A program made the position numbers and the translations under genes. The notes under the pieces were generated by a model. That model was not told the DNA's origin. It ran no database searches and worked only from the letters and a program-made list of their open reading frames with translations. Below, in pieces: positions 1 through 9,116 of a stretch of 64,000 nucleotides of DNA. Source of the stretch: Bacteroidota bacterium (GTDB taxonomy: Bacteria; Bacteroidota; Bacteroidia; AKYH767-A; 2013-40CM-41-45); the NCBI GenBank assembly GCA_016720935.1, contig JADKJP010000005.1, forward strand, positions 372,001 through 436,000. Reading direction: 5' to 3'. Positions within the stretch are counted from its first letter, which is position 1, and the number at the start of each line of letters is the position of its first letter.

Positions 1-2460
1 GGCGCGTCACTTGCACCATGCAATGCAAAGAAATCTACCGTTGAATTATCTGCCGCTGCTTCACGAACTCCGGCTTTAACAAACAATGTAAAATCTGTTG
101 GTCTTCCGTCGGGATTGGCAGCGAATCCTGTTCCTACATTTCCATTCGCAACTGCGACATAAGATTGACCTGCCTGAAGTGTTACTTCGAAATTTTTCAG
201 TGTATCACTTACAGAAGTGCTATTGCCTGGAGCGACTCCGATATTCAGCAATGTACCAGCAGGAGCGTCAATGAAAGGTGTCGCCGTGCGAAATGCAAAA
301 TCAGGAAGCAATAATGTACCATTCAGATAAACGTCCACTACCGCTGCCGCTGGATCAGCTGCATTGTGAATCACCTGCAAACGTGCTGTGGTTGCAGCCG
401 GGAAAGCGACAACTGTTCCATTTGGAAGAGCAGCATATAAGCCGAAAGCCGGTCCGTTGTTATTTGCTGACGGATCCAGGTAACCGGATGCGAAAACAAC
501 AGCTGCACCTCCACCTAAAGTTGAGAGATCAGCAAGATAAGAGGCAACTACGGTTGAATTGTCATTGCCTGGAGTAACATTCAGAATATAGGATGCGGCC
601 GGTACACTAAGGTAAGAAGTGATATCGCCATATGCGGCGTCATTCACCAGAGGAGTGACCGAACTTTGCGGAATAACGTCAACTGTTGGCGCGTCTGTTG
701 CTCCGTGCAATGCAAAGAAATCAACATTACTTCCTGATGTTCCCGCTTCGCGAACTGTATTTTTCACCAACAACGTGAATGCTGTTGAACGACCATCCGG
801 ATTCGCTGCGAATCCTGTTCCTACATTTCCATTCGCAACTGCGACATACGATTGACCGGCCTGCAATGTCACTTCGAAATTCTTCAGGGTATCACTAACT
901 GAAGTACTGTTGCCCGGTGCAATTCCAATATTCAGCAAAGTGCCTGCCGGAGCATCAATGAACGACGTGGCTGAGCGAAATGCAAAATCAGGAAGCAATA
1001 ATGTACCATTCAGATAAACGTCCACTACCGCAGCTGCTGGATCCGCTGCATTGTGAATCACCTGCAAACGTGCTGTGGTTGCAGCCGGGAAAGCGACTAC
1101 GGTTCCATTTGGAAGAGCAGCATATAAGCCGAAAGCCGGTCCGTTGTTATTTGCTAACGGATCCAGGTAACCGGATGCGAAAACAACAGCTGCACCTCCA
1201 CCTAAAGTTGAGAGATCAGCAAGATAAGAGGCAACTACGGTTGAATTGTCATTGCCTGGAGTAACATTCAGAATATAGGATGCGGCCGGTACACTAAGGT
1301 AAGAAGTGATATCGCCATATGCGGCGTCATTCACCAGAGGAGTAACCGAACTTTGCGGAATAACGTCAACTGTTGGCGCGTCTGTTGCTCCGTGCAGTGC
1401 AAAGAAATCAACATTACTTCCCGATGTTCCCGCTTCGCGAACTGTATTTTTAACCAACAACGTGAATGCTGTTGAACGACCATCCGGATTCGCTGCGAAT
1501 CCTGTTCCTACATTTCCATTCGCAACGGCTACATAAGATTGACCTGCCTGCAATGTCACTTCGAAATTCTTCAGGGTATCACTTACAGACGTGCTATTGC
1601 CTGGAGCAATTCCAATATTCAGCAATGTACCAGCAGGTGCATCAATGAAAGGTGTCGCCGTGCGAAATGCAAAATCAGGAAGCAATAATGTACCATTCAG
1701 ATAAACATCCACTACCGCTGCCGCTGGATCCGCTGCATTGTGAATCACCTGCAAACGTGCTGTGGTTGCAGCCGGGAAAGCGACCACGGTTCCATTTGGA
1801 AGAGCCGCATACAAGCCAAACGCTGGTCCATTTTGATTCATCATGGGATCCAGGAATCCAGAGGCAAAAACCACCGCTGCTCCACCGCCCAATGATGATA
1901 AATCGACATTGTAAGAAGCAACGACCGTTGAATTACTTCCGGCAGGAGTAATATTTAAAATATAAGTACTTGCCGGTACTGTTAGGTAGCCTGTAATGTC
2001 TGTATACGCTGCATTGCTGACCAATGGCACAGCAGAACTCTGCGGTATAACATCCACGGCGGGCGCATCTGTTGCACCATGCAAGACCACGAAATCAACA
2101 TCGGAACCCGAACCGGAAGCACTCCGGATATTGTCTTTTACCAAAATTGTAAATCCTGTATTCACACCATTGGGATTCGCAGAGAATCCTGCCGTATTCA
2201 ATACACCACTGGCAACAGCTACATAACGCTGACCATTTGCCAGATTAAAAATAAAATTCTTAAGTGTATCTGCCGCTGATGAACTGTTCTTTGGTGCAAC
2301 ACCAACATTGATATCTACACCGGAAGGAAGTGTTAAAAATGAAGTTGCTGTACGAAATGCAAAATTATCAAGTGTTAAAGCCCCGTTTACATATATATCA
2401 ACCGAATCGGCGGCGGGATCCGCACAATTATGTATGACCTGAAGTTCGGCGGTCTGAGCC
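1..2460. repeat. Tandem array of ~687-bp coding repeats (about 3.6 copies)
   Basis: The same anchor (gcgaaatgcaaaa) recurs at 288, 975 and 1662, exactly 687 bp apart, and a diverged form lies at 2352 (690 bp). Positions 470-656 and 1157-1343 are identical over 187 bp, with single mismatches flanking the run. The unit length is a multiple of three, so unequal crossing over would change protein length without a frameshift. The array continues past the left edge. Confidence 0.93.
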
Positions 2461-2525
2461 TTAGATATTTGTGAGAACAGCAATCCTGCGGCTATCACAA
2501 ACATTAGTTTAAAGGAGGTTTTCAT
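1..2525 (-). CDS. Secreted tandem-repeat DUF4397 protein (C-terminus outside window)
   Basis: The frame starts at the ATG at 2525 and stays open to the left edge, so at least 841 residues are present and the C-terminus is missing. A signal peptide (MKTSFKLMFVIAAGLLF, then SQISKAQT) marks it as exported. The rest is a tandem array of about 229-residue units, each holding two DUF4397-like halves: one starts near LQVIHNAADPAA-VDVYLNG, the other near VDFFALHGATDAPTVDVIPQ. DUF4397 is a beta-sandwich domain of unknown function found in secreted Bacteroidota proteins. The N-terminal unit is divergent and the later ones are nearly identical at DNA level, which suggests gene conversion. A T9SS sorting domain would be expected at the missing end but cannot be seen. 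Function unknown; a surface or adhesive role is inference. Confidence 0.88.
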   Translation of the reverse strand, partial: MKTSFKLMFVIAAGLLFSQISKAQTAELQVIHNCADPAADSVDIYVNGALTLDNFAFRTATSFLTLPSGVDINVGVAPKNSSSAADTLKNFIFNLANGQRYVAVASGVLNTAGFSANPNGVNTGFTILVKDNIRSASGSGSDVDFVVLHGATDAPAVDVIPQSSAVPLVSNAAYTDITGYLTVPASTYILNITPAGSNSTVVASYNVDLSSLGGGAAVVFASGFLDPMMNQNGPAFGLYAALPNGTVVAFPAATTARLQVIHNAADPAAAVVDVYLNGTLLLPDFAFRTATPFIDAPAGTLLNIGIAPGNSTSVSDTLKNFEVTLQAGQSYVAVANGNVGTGFAANPDGRSTAFTLLVKNTVREAGTSGSNVDFFALHGATDAPTVDVIPQSSVTPLVNDAAYGDITSYLSVPAASYILNVTPGNDNSTVVASYLADLSTLGGGAAVVFASGYLDPLANNNGPAFGLYAALPNGTVVAFPAATTARLQVIHNAADPAAAVVDVYLNGTLLLPDFAFRSATSFIDAPAGTLLNIGIAPGNSTSVSDTLKNFEVTLQAGQSYVAVANGNVGTGFAANPDGRSTAFTLLVKNTVREAGTSGSNVDFFALHGATDAPTVDVIPQSSVTPLVNDAAYGDITSYLSVPAASYILNVTPGNDNSTVVASYLADLSTLGGGAAVVFASGYLDPSANNNGPAFGLYAALPNGTVVAFPAATTARLQVIHNAADPAAAVVDVYLNGTLLLPDFAFRTATPFIDAPAGTLLNIGVAPGNSTSVSDTLKNFEVTLQAGQSYVAVANGNVGTGFAANPDGRPTDFTLFVKAGVREAAADNSTVDFFALHGASDA

Positions 2526-2704
2526 TTTTTGTAGAGTTTTTGAGTTAGAGGAGTATTGGGGTTATTAAGAACAGTAAACACCTCCATTACAGAAATTGTT
2601 TTCCGAATAAAGATTTAATAAAATTTTAATTTATCCTCTGAACTTTTTTGAAACAGATCTGTTGTCTTCTGTTTTGAATTGTTTCTTCGCGTTTACGGGA
2701 ATTC

Positions 2705-3055
2705 CTATTTTGAAAAAAAACGCCGGGTTAGAACCTTTTGAAACTCTCTCTGAAGAATCATATCAGCAAGGTCAAATGAAAAATTATGCTGTGTTGATTG
2801 ACCGAGCAATTTTCGAAATTTGGATTCACTGATATCAATGCGATACAAAAGTGACTGAAATCTCGATCGGTCATTTTGAAACAATTCATATAAAACAGGT
2901 GAAATCTGTTCTTTTAACTCTTCGTATGCTCTGAACGGATCACCGCTAAAATTTATTACAAGACCCATCACTCCAAAATCCTTCATCACTTGTTCAGCCG
3001 TGTCTCGAACAATTGCTAAATCATGACGATACTTTTCTGGCAACTCCTCATTCAT
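2705..3055 (-). CDS. Small conserved-looking hypothetical protein, partner of the ferredoxin gene
   Basis: A 116-residue soluble protein, rich in charged residues and apparently helical. It has no signal peptide, membrane segment or cysteine. I chose the ATG at 3055 because the longer frame begins with TTG. This start overlaps the end of the upstream ferredoxin gene by 8 bp (3048-3055), a typical translational coupling arrangement, so the two proteins are probably made together. I do not recognise the family. The pairing with a [2Fe-2S] protein suggests a redox or assembly role, but that is inference only. Confidence 0.7.
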   Translation of the reverse strand: MNEELPEKYRHDLAIVRDTAEQVMKDFGVMGLVINFSGDPFRAYEELKEQISPVLYELFQNDRSRFQSLLYRIDISESKFRKLLGQSTQHNFSFDLADMILQREFQKVLTRRFFSK

Positions 3056-3383
3056 CTGCTGCAGTATTCGCTTTTGAAAAATCAATGATTAATCGTTCAA
3101 CAGGCCGGTTGTTGATGACATGCTCTCTGACAATCTCATCAACATCGGAAAGTTGTACACTTCCATAAAATACACCTTCCGGATAAACAACCATAGAAGG
3201 ACCAAATTCACAGGCATCCAGACAACCGGAACGCTGAGCCCTTACTGTTCCTTTCAACCCATTGTCCTTGACCGCTTTTTTAAATGCCTTGACAAGTTCC
3301 ATTCCGCAGGCTTCTCCGCACGATTTACGGGTTCCCTCAGCGCGTTGATTTGTACAAATAAAAATGTGCTTTTCAAATTTCAT
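3048..3383 (-). CDS. (2Fe-2S) ferredoxin, thioredoxin-like fold
   Basis: A 111-residue protein of the thioredoxin-like [2Fe-2S] ferredoxin family (COG3411 type). Four cysteines sit in the family arrangement: FICTNQR near the N-terminus, then GTRKSCGEACG, and RSGCLDACEFGP before the MVVYPEGVFYG strand. This pattern binds a 2Fe-2S cluster for cytosolic electron transfer. The ATG at 3383 is preferred over a GTG at 3413, because the GTG lies inside the promoter at 3388-3417. It overlaps the downstream small gene by 8 bp. The physiological partner is not evident from the sequence. Confidence 0.88.
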   Translation of the reverse strand: MKFEKHIFICTNQRAEGTRKSCGEACGMELVKAFKKAVKDNGLKGTVRAQRSGCLDACEFGPSMVVYPEGVFYGSVQLSDVDEIVREHVINNRPVERLIIDFSKANTAADE

Positions 3384-3387
3384 TACA

Positions 3388-3417
3388 CAAATATATAGAG
3401 AATATGCTGCCACAAAA
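3388..3417 (-). promoter_or_regulatory. Bacteroidota-type promoter for the ferredoxin gene
   Basis: On the minus strand, TTTG (3416-3413) is followed after 17 bases by TATATTTG (3395-3388), matching the phylum's -33 TTTG and -7 TAnnTTTG elements. The -7 box ends only 4 bases before the ATG at 3383, so the transcript would be leaderless or nearly so. It rules out the GTG start at 3413. Confidence 0.7.
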
Positions 3418-3528
3418 CCTATCCTTCCAATACAATGGATCCGCTGTGCTCTGACAAAAACAAATCTGCCACATATTTCCTACCTTGGATATAATTTAAA
3501 ATCTTAAATACACCTCAACACTACAGAT

Positions 3529-4038
3529 ATGTCACCTTACATTGAAATTCCGCTTAGAAGTATTGGCATTTATGTATTCATCGTTCTGGCCATTCGATTA
3601 TTCGGCAAAAAAGAACTTGCACAACTTTCGGTCATTGATCTGGTTTTTATTTTGTTGATCAGCAACTCTGTTCAGAACGCGATGGTTGGGCCTGACACCA
3701 GCATGTGGGGAGGAATACTCGCCGCGCTTGGTTTGTTTAGCGCCAATTATATTTTCAAACAAGTGTTATACCGGAGTAAATCAGTAAATGAATTTATTCA
3801 GGGAGATCCCGTAATGCTCGTTCACCATGGAAATATCATTCAGGAAAATTTAAAGAAAGAGAGAATATCAATGGAAGAATTGGAGGCTACGATCCGGGAA
3901 CACGGCATTCCATCCATCAACAATGTTGATCTTGCAGTTCTTGAAGTTGATGGAAACATCAGCATCCTCTCTGAAAATTATCAAAAGAAAATTGTCAAGA
4001 AAATCAAAGCACACAGAGCTCTGAAAAAATCCAGCTGA
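3529..4038 (+). CDS. DUF421 family membrane protein (YetF/YcaP-like)
   Basis: A 169-residue protein with two to three N-terminal membrane helices (about residues 8-25, 35-52 and 58-78) and a soluble C-terminal domain. The stretch RLFGKKELAQLSVIDLVFILLISNSVQNAM is typical of DUF421, as are GDPVMLVHHGNIIQENLKKERISMEELEATIREHGI and the following VDLAVLEVDGNISIL. Members are bacterial inner-membrane proteins, best known as YetF/YcaP; some are linked to spore or envelope stress, but the biochemical function is unknown. It is transcribed alone and ends at a bidirectional terminator at 4063-4099. Confidence 0.88.
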   Translation: MSPYIEIPLRSIGIYVFIVLAIRLFGKKELAQLSVIDLVFILLISNSVQNAMVGPDTSMWGGILAALGLFSANYIFKQVLYRSKSVNEFIQGDPVMLVHHGNIIQENLKKERISMEELEATIREHGIPSINNVDLAVLEVDGNISILSENYQKKIVKKIKAHRALKKSS

Positions 4039-4062
4039 TTAAAAATACATTCTTTGATAAAT

Positions 4063-4099
4063 AAAAAGTCCGGACCGTTTAAAACGATCCGGACTTTTT
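4063..4099. terminator. Bidirectional intrinsic terminator
   Basis: An inverted repeat pairs 4063-4074 (AAAAAGTCCGGA) with 4088-4099 (TCCGGACTTTTT), with extra pairing inside the loop. A-runs and T-runs on both ends let it work for the DUF421 gene (plus) and the cargo gene ending at 4140 (minus). Confidence 0.88.
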
Positions 4100-4139
4100 A
4101 TTCTTCGACAATCAGAATGATCCTCTTGTCAATGAGAAA

Positions 4140-7100
4140 TTACATTTTTACAATTTTCTCAACTACTGAAGCTCCGTCAATTGTGAGTTTTACGAAGTAC
4201 ACACCATTGCTGGCAGTTTCGAATGAGTAGCTGTGTTTACCTGCTGACTGAAGTTCGTTCTGGCTATAGCTTTGAACTTTTTCTCCCATTACATTAAACA
4301 CCTCCACAGATACTTTAGCAGAGCTGTTCAATTTGTATTCAATCTTCGTTGAACGATTGAAAGGATTTGGATACACATTGAAACCAACAGTAGAAGCTAA
4401 AGTAGGTACTTTGTTGTCAAAAGTCAGGAATATTGAATAGTCTTCAACCTGACCTTTGTCAAGTGCCAGACATGGTGTCGGGCTTGCATTACCGCTATAA
4501 TCGGAAGCAACACGGAAACGAAGTGGTTGACCAAGAGTTGCAGTTCCGGGCACGGAAATGAATCCGGCATGGTTAGTAAGAACAGCAGAATCACCAAACA
4601 CTTGTTCAGTAGCAGGGTCGAATGAACCATCATTGTTCCAGTCGATCCAGGCTTTTACGGTTTCAACATAAATGATTCCGGTAGTAGCTGTAAACCAGTA
4701 TTGGTTATTTGTAAGAAGTGTTGTTGTGTCTGTACAAGTATAATCCTGATAACCATCGATACCATCATTTGTATTGTTGTTGATGTGAGCGAGAGTTACA
4801 TTCACAAGACCTACACCACAGCAATAGTTTGTTGTTGCAGGATAGCAGGTATTCGCGACAGGACCAGTGATGATTGCCTGAACTGAATACGTAGCTGTAT
4901 CACAACCACCGGCATTACATGCAATCAAAGTAACAGTATATGTTCCATTGGATGCGTAGGCATGTGTTGGATTTGCAACATCAGAAGTGTCGCCGTCACC
5001 AAAATCCCAATGGTAGGTGTCCGGTATATTGATTGAAGTACTTGTGAAATCTGTGAAACCGGTACATGTATTCGATGTGAATGTGTAATCAATACAAGGA
5101 TTGATTCCAACTGTCAGAGTACAAGGAACACTGAATGTAGGTGTTTGAGGATCGTTGGAAGTGAAGAGAATGTTTGTAGTGTAATCTCCGCCAACCAATA
5201 CGCCGGTGTTGAAATCAAGTGTGATGAGTACAGAGTCTCCTGCAGTAAGAGTACCAGAACCTGTTGGGGTTGTTGTTACCCAGGCCGGAGTACCCGCGAT
5301 GCTGTAGTTCAGATCGCTTCCTCCTGTATTGAGCAGATAGAATGAGCTGCTGGTTGTTGTTCCACAGGCAGGTGAAGATACTGCTACACCTGATACAGGA
5401 TTCGCGTCAATGACCGGAGCAGGAACTGATAGAGCGCTCACACAAACTGTTGTATCCACATCATTATTCGGAATACTGATGATTGCATTGAATGGTCCAA
5501 GAGCGGATGATTGGAAATCAACAGTGATGGTACTGTATGCTCCGGGAAGGAGATACGCTACGTTTGAAGTCACTGAAAATTCAGGCTGGTTGGACGTAAT
5601 TGAACCAACGAACAGCGTATCGCAACCATTGTTAATCAGGTTGAAAGTACGTGATACGTTTGTAAACTGCATCACTTGTCCGAAGTCTACACATGAGTCA
5701 GAAAGCGCTACGATTGGCAAACCGCTCACAGTAAGAGTACATGGAACGATTACCATAGGTGTAACCGGATCATTGCTGGAAACAGCAATATTTGTATAAT
5801 AAGTCCCAGCAGGAAGTCCCGTTGTTTGGAATGTTACAGTTACGTTTGAAGTATTACCGGCAGCAACTGTATCATTTGTCTGACTCAACTGAACCCATGA
5901 TGCAAGATTGTTTTCGCCGCCCCATGAAATTGCATTGGCAAGAATGCGTGCGTTTTCATTGGTTGTGCTGTAATAATCGAATGCAATGAAAATAGCTTTT
6001 CCGCTTCCGTAAATACGAGTAGCAACTACATCACTGTTGTTGAACGCGACAATTTGTTCTTTGTCAGGATTTGTAAGATCGCTGATAAATGTAGCATTCG
6101 GAGAAGTGAAGTTTGGAACTCCCAGTCCGGCAACAAGAGGGTGAGCAGCATTAATTACATCGACAGTTTGTGCAACAAGTTGTTGATTGAAAGTACCCGT
6201 CCAAACGCCGGTGTTAAACATACAATCTGATTCAGAAGAATAAGATCCGCACCAGATAACACTTCCACCGTTGTTCAAAAACTGGCGAATTACCGGACCA
6301 AGATTTGTCCATACGTTAGGGTCACCTGTTTCTTGTTCAGGAATCAACAGAACATTTTTCCCAACCAACAATCCGCTCAATGTACCAGGATCGGTAGTTG
6401 AGGTTTCTGTCAGAGTGTAGTTTGTAAAGTATTGATTAATCGCAGCAATTGTGTGTGGATATTCAGCAAACAAGTCGGATCCGTATTTCATTGAAAGTAC
6501 ACGAATCGTTGCACCGGAAGCACCATTGAGGTTGTAAACCAATTCACCACCTGCAATGTTACTGATAGCAAGATTGAAATTTACGATGTCTCCGCACTGT
6601 GCATTCGCAACAAGCGAATCAGGTGTAACAAGGATTTGAGGAGGACCCTGAACGGTGAGTGTTTGTGTAATAGTATCTGATTCATTACAAGTAAATGCAA
6701 TCAGCGTGATAGTATATGTACCGGGATTGTCAAATGCATGAACAGGGTTCTGACTACGTGCAGTATCTCCATCACCGAAATCCCAAAGCCATGCAGTTGG
6801 TGAACCAACGCTCAAATCAGTAAATTGAACACCCGTTGCCAGTGGAGGATTTGGATCTGCGATTACGAAGTCAGCAGTAGGCGCTACACTGGATGCAATA
6901 ACTGATGTCCAGTTACATTCAAATCCGGCGAACGTAATAGAAATATCTGAATGCCATACAATCAACATGGAACCGGAAGTACAGGTTACAGGACCAGGAA
7001 CCGTATTACCGTCTGCCGATAATACTTGCGGGTCATTGATTGTTGTTCCATCATAAACAGTAAAAAAGTCGAACCCTGACTCTGTTTCGAAGGAAGTAAA

Positions 7101-7322
7101 GTTGAGAGTGATGCTTACGGCACAAGAAGGTTGAACAAGCAAGGAACAATCTTCGGTTACCTGGTAACCACCGGTTGGTCCACCGGTGTCAAACAACGTA
7201 CCGCTCGTATCGGTAGTCTGCGTGATCGAGCAGATGTTGTAAGTGCCCTGTGCAGTTGCTTGTAGTTGAATGAAAAACAAGAATACAAAGGCACAAAACG
7301 CGTGAAGTAGTAGTTTTTTCAT
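4140..7322 (-). CDS. Large secreted T9SS cargo protein: CUB, PKD, GATase-like, GEVED domains
   Basis: A 1060-residue protein with a signal peptide ending near QATAQ (residue 25). In order I see: a CUB-like domain (about 30-140; cysteines and FFTVYDGTTINDPQ), a PKD domain (WLWDFGDGDTARSQNPVHAF, about 150-228), and a Rossmann/class-I-glutamine-amidotransferase-like segment (about 270-470; LLVGKNVLLIPEQ, FLNNGGSVIWCGSYSS, GSGKAIFIAFDYYS). Then come immunoglobulin-like 'anchor' repeats (TYYTNIAVSSNDP-type), a second PKD domain (YHWDFGDGDTSDVANPTHAY), a GEVED domain (VKAWIDWNNDGSFDP) and a T9SS type A sorting domain (FNVYPNPFNRSTKIEYKL to the end). It is exported through the T9SS, to the surface or medium. 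The catalytic potential of the central domain is uncertain. Confidence 0.9.
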   Translation of the reverse strand: MKKLLLHAFCAFVFLFFIQLQATAQGTYNICSITQTTDTSGTLFDTGGPTGGYQVTEDCSLLVQPSCAVSITLNFTSFETESGFDFFTVYDGTTINDPQVLSADGNTVPGPVTCTSGSMLIVWHSDISITFAGFECNWTSVIASSVAPTADFVIADPNPPLATGVQFTDLSVGSPTAWLWDFGDGDTARSQNPVHAFDNPGTYTITLIAFTCNESDTITQTLTVQGPPQILVTPDSLVANAQCGDIVNFNLAISNIAGGELVYNLNGASGATIRVLSMKYGSDLFAEYPHTIAAINQYFTNYTLTETSTTDPGTLSGLLVGKNVLLIPEQETGDPNVWTNLGPVIRQFLNNGGSVIWCGSYSSESDCMFNTGVWTGTFNQQLVAQTVDVINAAHPLVAGLGVPNFTSPNATFISDLTNPDKEQIVAFNNSDVVATRIYGSGKAIFIAFDYYSTTNENARILANAISWGGENNLASWVQLSQTNDTVAAGNTSNVTVTFQTTGLPAGTYYTNIAVSSNDPVTPMVIVPCTLTVSGLPIVALSDSCVDFGQVMQFTNVSRTFNLINNGCDTLFVGSITSNQPEFSVTSNVAYLLPGAYSTITVDFQSSALGPFNAIISIPNNDVDTTVCVSALSVPAPVIDANPVSGVAVSSPACGTTTSSSFYLLNTGGSDLNYSIAGTPAWVTTTPTGSGTLTAGDSVLITLDFNTGVLVGGDYTTNILFTSNDPQTPTFSVPCTLTVGINPCIDYTFTSNTCTGFTDFTSTSINIPDTYHWDFGDGDTSDVANPTHAYASNGTYTVTLIACNAGGCDTATYSVQAIITGPVANTCYPATTNYCCGVGLVNVTLAHINNNTNDGIDGYQDYTCTDTTTLLTNNQYWFTATTGIIYVETVKAWIDWNNDGSFDPATEQVFGDSAVLTNHAGFISVPGTATLGQPLRFRVASDYSGNASPTPCLALDKGQVEDYSIFLTFDNKVPTLASTVGFNVYPNPFNRSTKIEYKLNSSAKVSVEVFNVMGEKVQSYSQNELQSAGKHSYSFETASNGVYFVKLTIDGASVVEKIVKM

Positions 7323-7352
7323 AGCGGTCTGGTTAGATTTTTATTGATCTTT

Positions 7353-7382
7353 CAAATGTAGGACATTTTTTTTAAAATCCAA
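7353..7382 (-). promoter_or_regulatory. Promoter for the 1060-residue cargo gene
   Basis: On the minus strand, TTGG (7382-7379) is followed after 18 bases by TACATTTG (7360-7353), an exact TAnnTTTG -7 element. The start codon at 7322 lies 30 bases downstream. Confidence 0.55.
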
Positions 7383-7464
7383 TTGCTCCGACTACCTCTG
7401 TGCAGTCGAATTAGCAAGGCTTTGAGGGTTAATTTTTTAAGGGGAATGTTAATGTTTTGGGTGC

Positions 7465-8031
7465 CTAAAACCCCACATTTGTCCTGAAAAGTTTAATCGA
7501 AATCGCAAGCAAAACAATGCCAAAAACCTTTCTTAAAATACTGATCCCGGCTACACCCAGAAATTTCTCCACCCTGAACAAGTTCCGAAGGACTATATAA
7601 ACAACGATAAGATTTAGAAAAATGCCGATAATGATCGTTGAAATGTCGTAAGCCGCTCTGAGTGAAAGTAGTGTGGTCATGGTGCCTGTTCCTGCTATCA
7701 ATGGAAAAGCCACCGGAATGATCGAAGCTGTTTCCGGAATTTCATCTTTATACAAACGAATCCCAAGGATCATTTCTATTGCCAGAAAAAAGATTACAAG
7801 GGACCCGGCTATTGCAAATGATTTTACATCCACCCCTAAAAAATTGAGAAGGGATTCTCCGACAAACAGGAAAACGACCATAATCAAGGCGGAAACCAGT
7901 GTCGCCTGTTCCGGATGAATTCGACCCACTTTCGTTTTTACTGACAATAATGCCGGAATCGAACCAATGATGTCAATCACCGCGAAAAGGATTGTGGTGA
8001 CAGTTAATATTTCCCTCAGGTTGAAATTCAT
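7465..8031 (-). CDS. MarC/UPF0056 family integral membrane protein
   Basis: A 188-residue, very hydrophobic protein with about six membrane helices. The pattern FAVIDIIGSIPALLSV near the N-terminus, ETASIIPVAFPLIAGTGTMTTLL in the middle (PLIAGPG-type signature) and a C-terminal helix pair match the MarC family of inner-membrane proteins. The family's transport role is not established; the old link to multiple antibiotic resistance was not upheld. Length is close to the usual 190-220 residues. The gene is monocistronic on the minus strand, and no terminator was seen downstream. Confidence 0.9.
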   Translation of the reverse strand: MNFNLREILTVTTILFAVIDIIGSIPALLSVKTKVGRIHPEQATLVSALIMVVFLFVGESLLNFLGVDVKSFAIAGSLVIFFLAIEMILGIRLYKDEIPETASIIPVAFPLIAGTGTMTTLLSLRAAYDISTIIIGIFLNLIVVYIVLRNLFRVEKFLGVAGISILRKVFGIVLLAISIKLFRTNVGF

Positions 8032-8130
8032 GAGACCGAATGTATAAAAAAATGAGAACAGATTGGTAAGTAGGCACTTTAGCTGATCGAATGTTAAAAG
8101 GGGGCCGGAAAATCAGGAGGAGCTAAAAAA

Positions 8131-8162
8131 AACAGGGAATCCCGGTGAAAGGATTCCCTGTT
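8131..8162 (-). terminator. Intrinsic terminator of the ATP synthase operon
   Basis: A perfect 12-bp stem (8131-8142 with 8151-8162) and an 8-base loop are followed on the minus strand by six Ts (8130-8125). It lies 20 bases after the atpG stop codon and closes the atp operon. Confidence 0.93.
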
Positions 8163-8182
8163 AAAATATTTGTCAGCCCGGA

Positions 8183-9067
8183 TTAACCGTTGAGTGCTTC
8201 CGCACCGGCAACAATCTCCAGGATTTCCCCTGTAATGGCTGCCTGACGTGCCTTGTTGTAAGACAAACGCAAATCACGTAAAAGATCGCCAGCGTTATCG
8301 GTTGCTTTGCTCATGGCAGTCATCCTGGCACCGTGCTCTGATGCGTGGGAATCCAGTACCGCTTTGAAGAGCTGAATTTTTACCGACTTGGGTAATAATT
8401 CGAGAACCAATTCTTCTTTACCGGGTTCAAAAATATAATCATGAACCGTGTTTTTCTCGTTTCCTTTTTTCGCAGGCGGTGCTACCGGCAACATTTGTTC
8501 GTGCTGAACATATTGAACGGCCGCATTTTTGAATTGATTGTAAACAACATCCACACGATCATAATGACCAGCCGCAAACTCCTTCATGATGGATTCCGCT
8601 ACTGTGGATACATTATCAAAGGTGAGTTTTGCGTACAATTCGTTATGATTTCCAGCATAAAGATTCTTATTCTTATTGAAGAAATCACTGGCTTTCTTGC
8701 CAATGCACAGAACTTTCACATTGCCTTCTTTGGCCATCGCGGCATAATCTTCGCGAATCAACTTGTTCACCATACGAATCACATTCGCATTGAATGCTCC
8801 GCACAATCCGCGGTTGGAATTCACGGCGACGATAAGAACTTTTTGAATCGGACGTGCTTTTGTGAGATCACCGCCAACACCACCTTCCAGGGTTCCGGAA
8901 ATATTCTCCATGATGTCGCGTAACTTGGAGGCATAGGGTCGCATCATAATGATGGCATCCTGTGCACGACGGAGTTTCGCGGCGCTCACCATTTTCATTG
9001 CCTTTGTGATCTGCTGAGTTGAGATGACAGAGGCAATCCGGCTTCGTACTTCTTTTAAATTTGCCAT
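8183..9067 (-). CDS. atpG: ATP synthase F1 subunit gamma
   Basis: A 294-residue gamma subunit, the central stalk that couples c-ring rotation to the alpha3beta3 head. The N-terminal helix (MANLKEVRSRIASVISTQQITKAMKMVSAAKLRRAQ) and C-terminal helix (ASEHGARMTAMSKATDNAGDLLRDLRLSYNKARQAAITGEILEIVAGAEAL) are the conserved coiled-coil signature, with the Rossmann-like middle (RGLCGAFNANV) between. It is the last gene of atpBEFHAG, 49 bp after atpA, and is followed by a strong terminator. atpD (beta) and atpC (epsilon) do not follow. Confidence 0.98.
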   Translation of the reverse strand: MANLKEVRSRIASVISTQQITKAMKMVSAAKLRRAQDAIIMMRPYASKLRDIMENISGTLEGGVGGDLTKARPIQKVLIVAVNSNRGLCGAFNANVIRMVNKLIREDYAAMAKEGNVKVLCIGKKASDFFNKNKNLYAGNHNELYAKLTFDNVSTVAESIMKEFAAGHYDRVDVVYNQFKNAAVQYVQHEQMLPVAPPAKKGNEKNTVHDYIFEPGKEELVLELLPKSVKIQLFKAVLDSHASEHGARMTAMSKATDNAGDLLRDLRLSYNKARQAAITGEILEIVAGAEALNG

Positions 9068-9116
9068 GTTAAGATTTAGAATTCGTCAGATTGAATTCGT
9101 AAAAGTTCACAATGAA

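Noticed and set aside
278..2279. Repeated plus-strand open frames of 60-99 residues
   Set aside because: They mirror the minus-strand DUF4397 repeats, recur with the same 687-bp period, and have no promoter or protein-like composition.
1..2460. CRISPR array
   Set aside because: The repeat is 687 bp, coding and in frame, with no short direct repeats or spacers.
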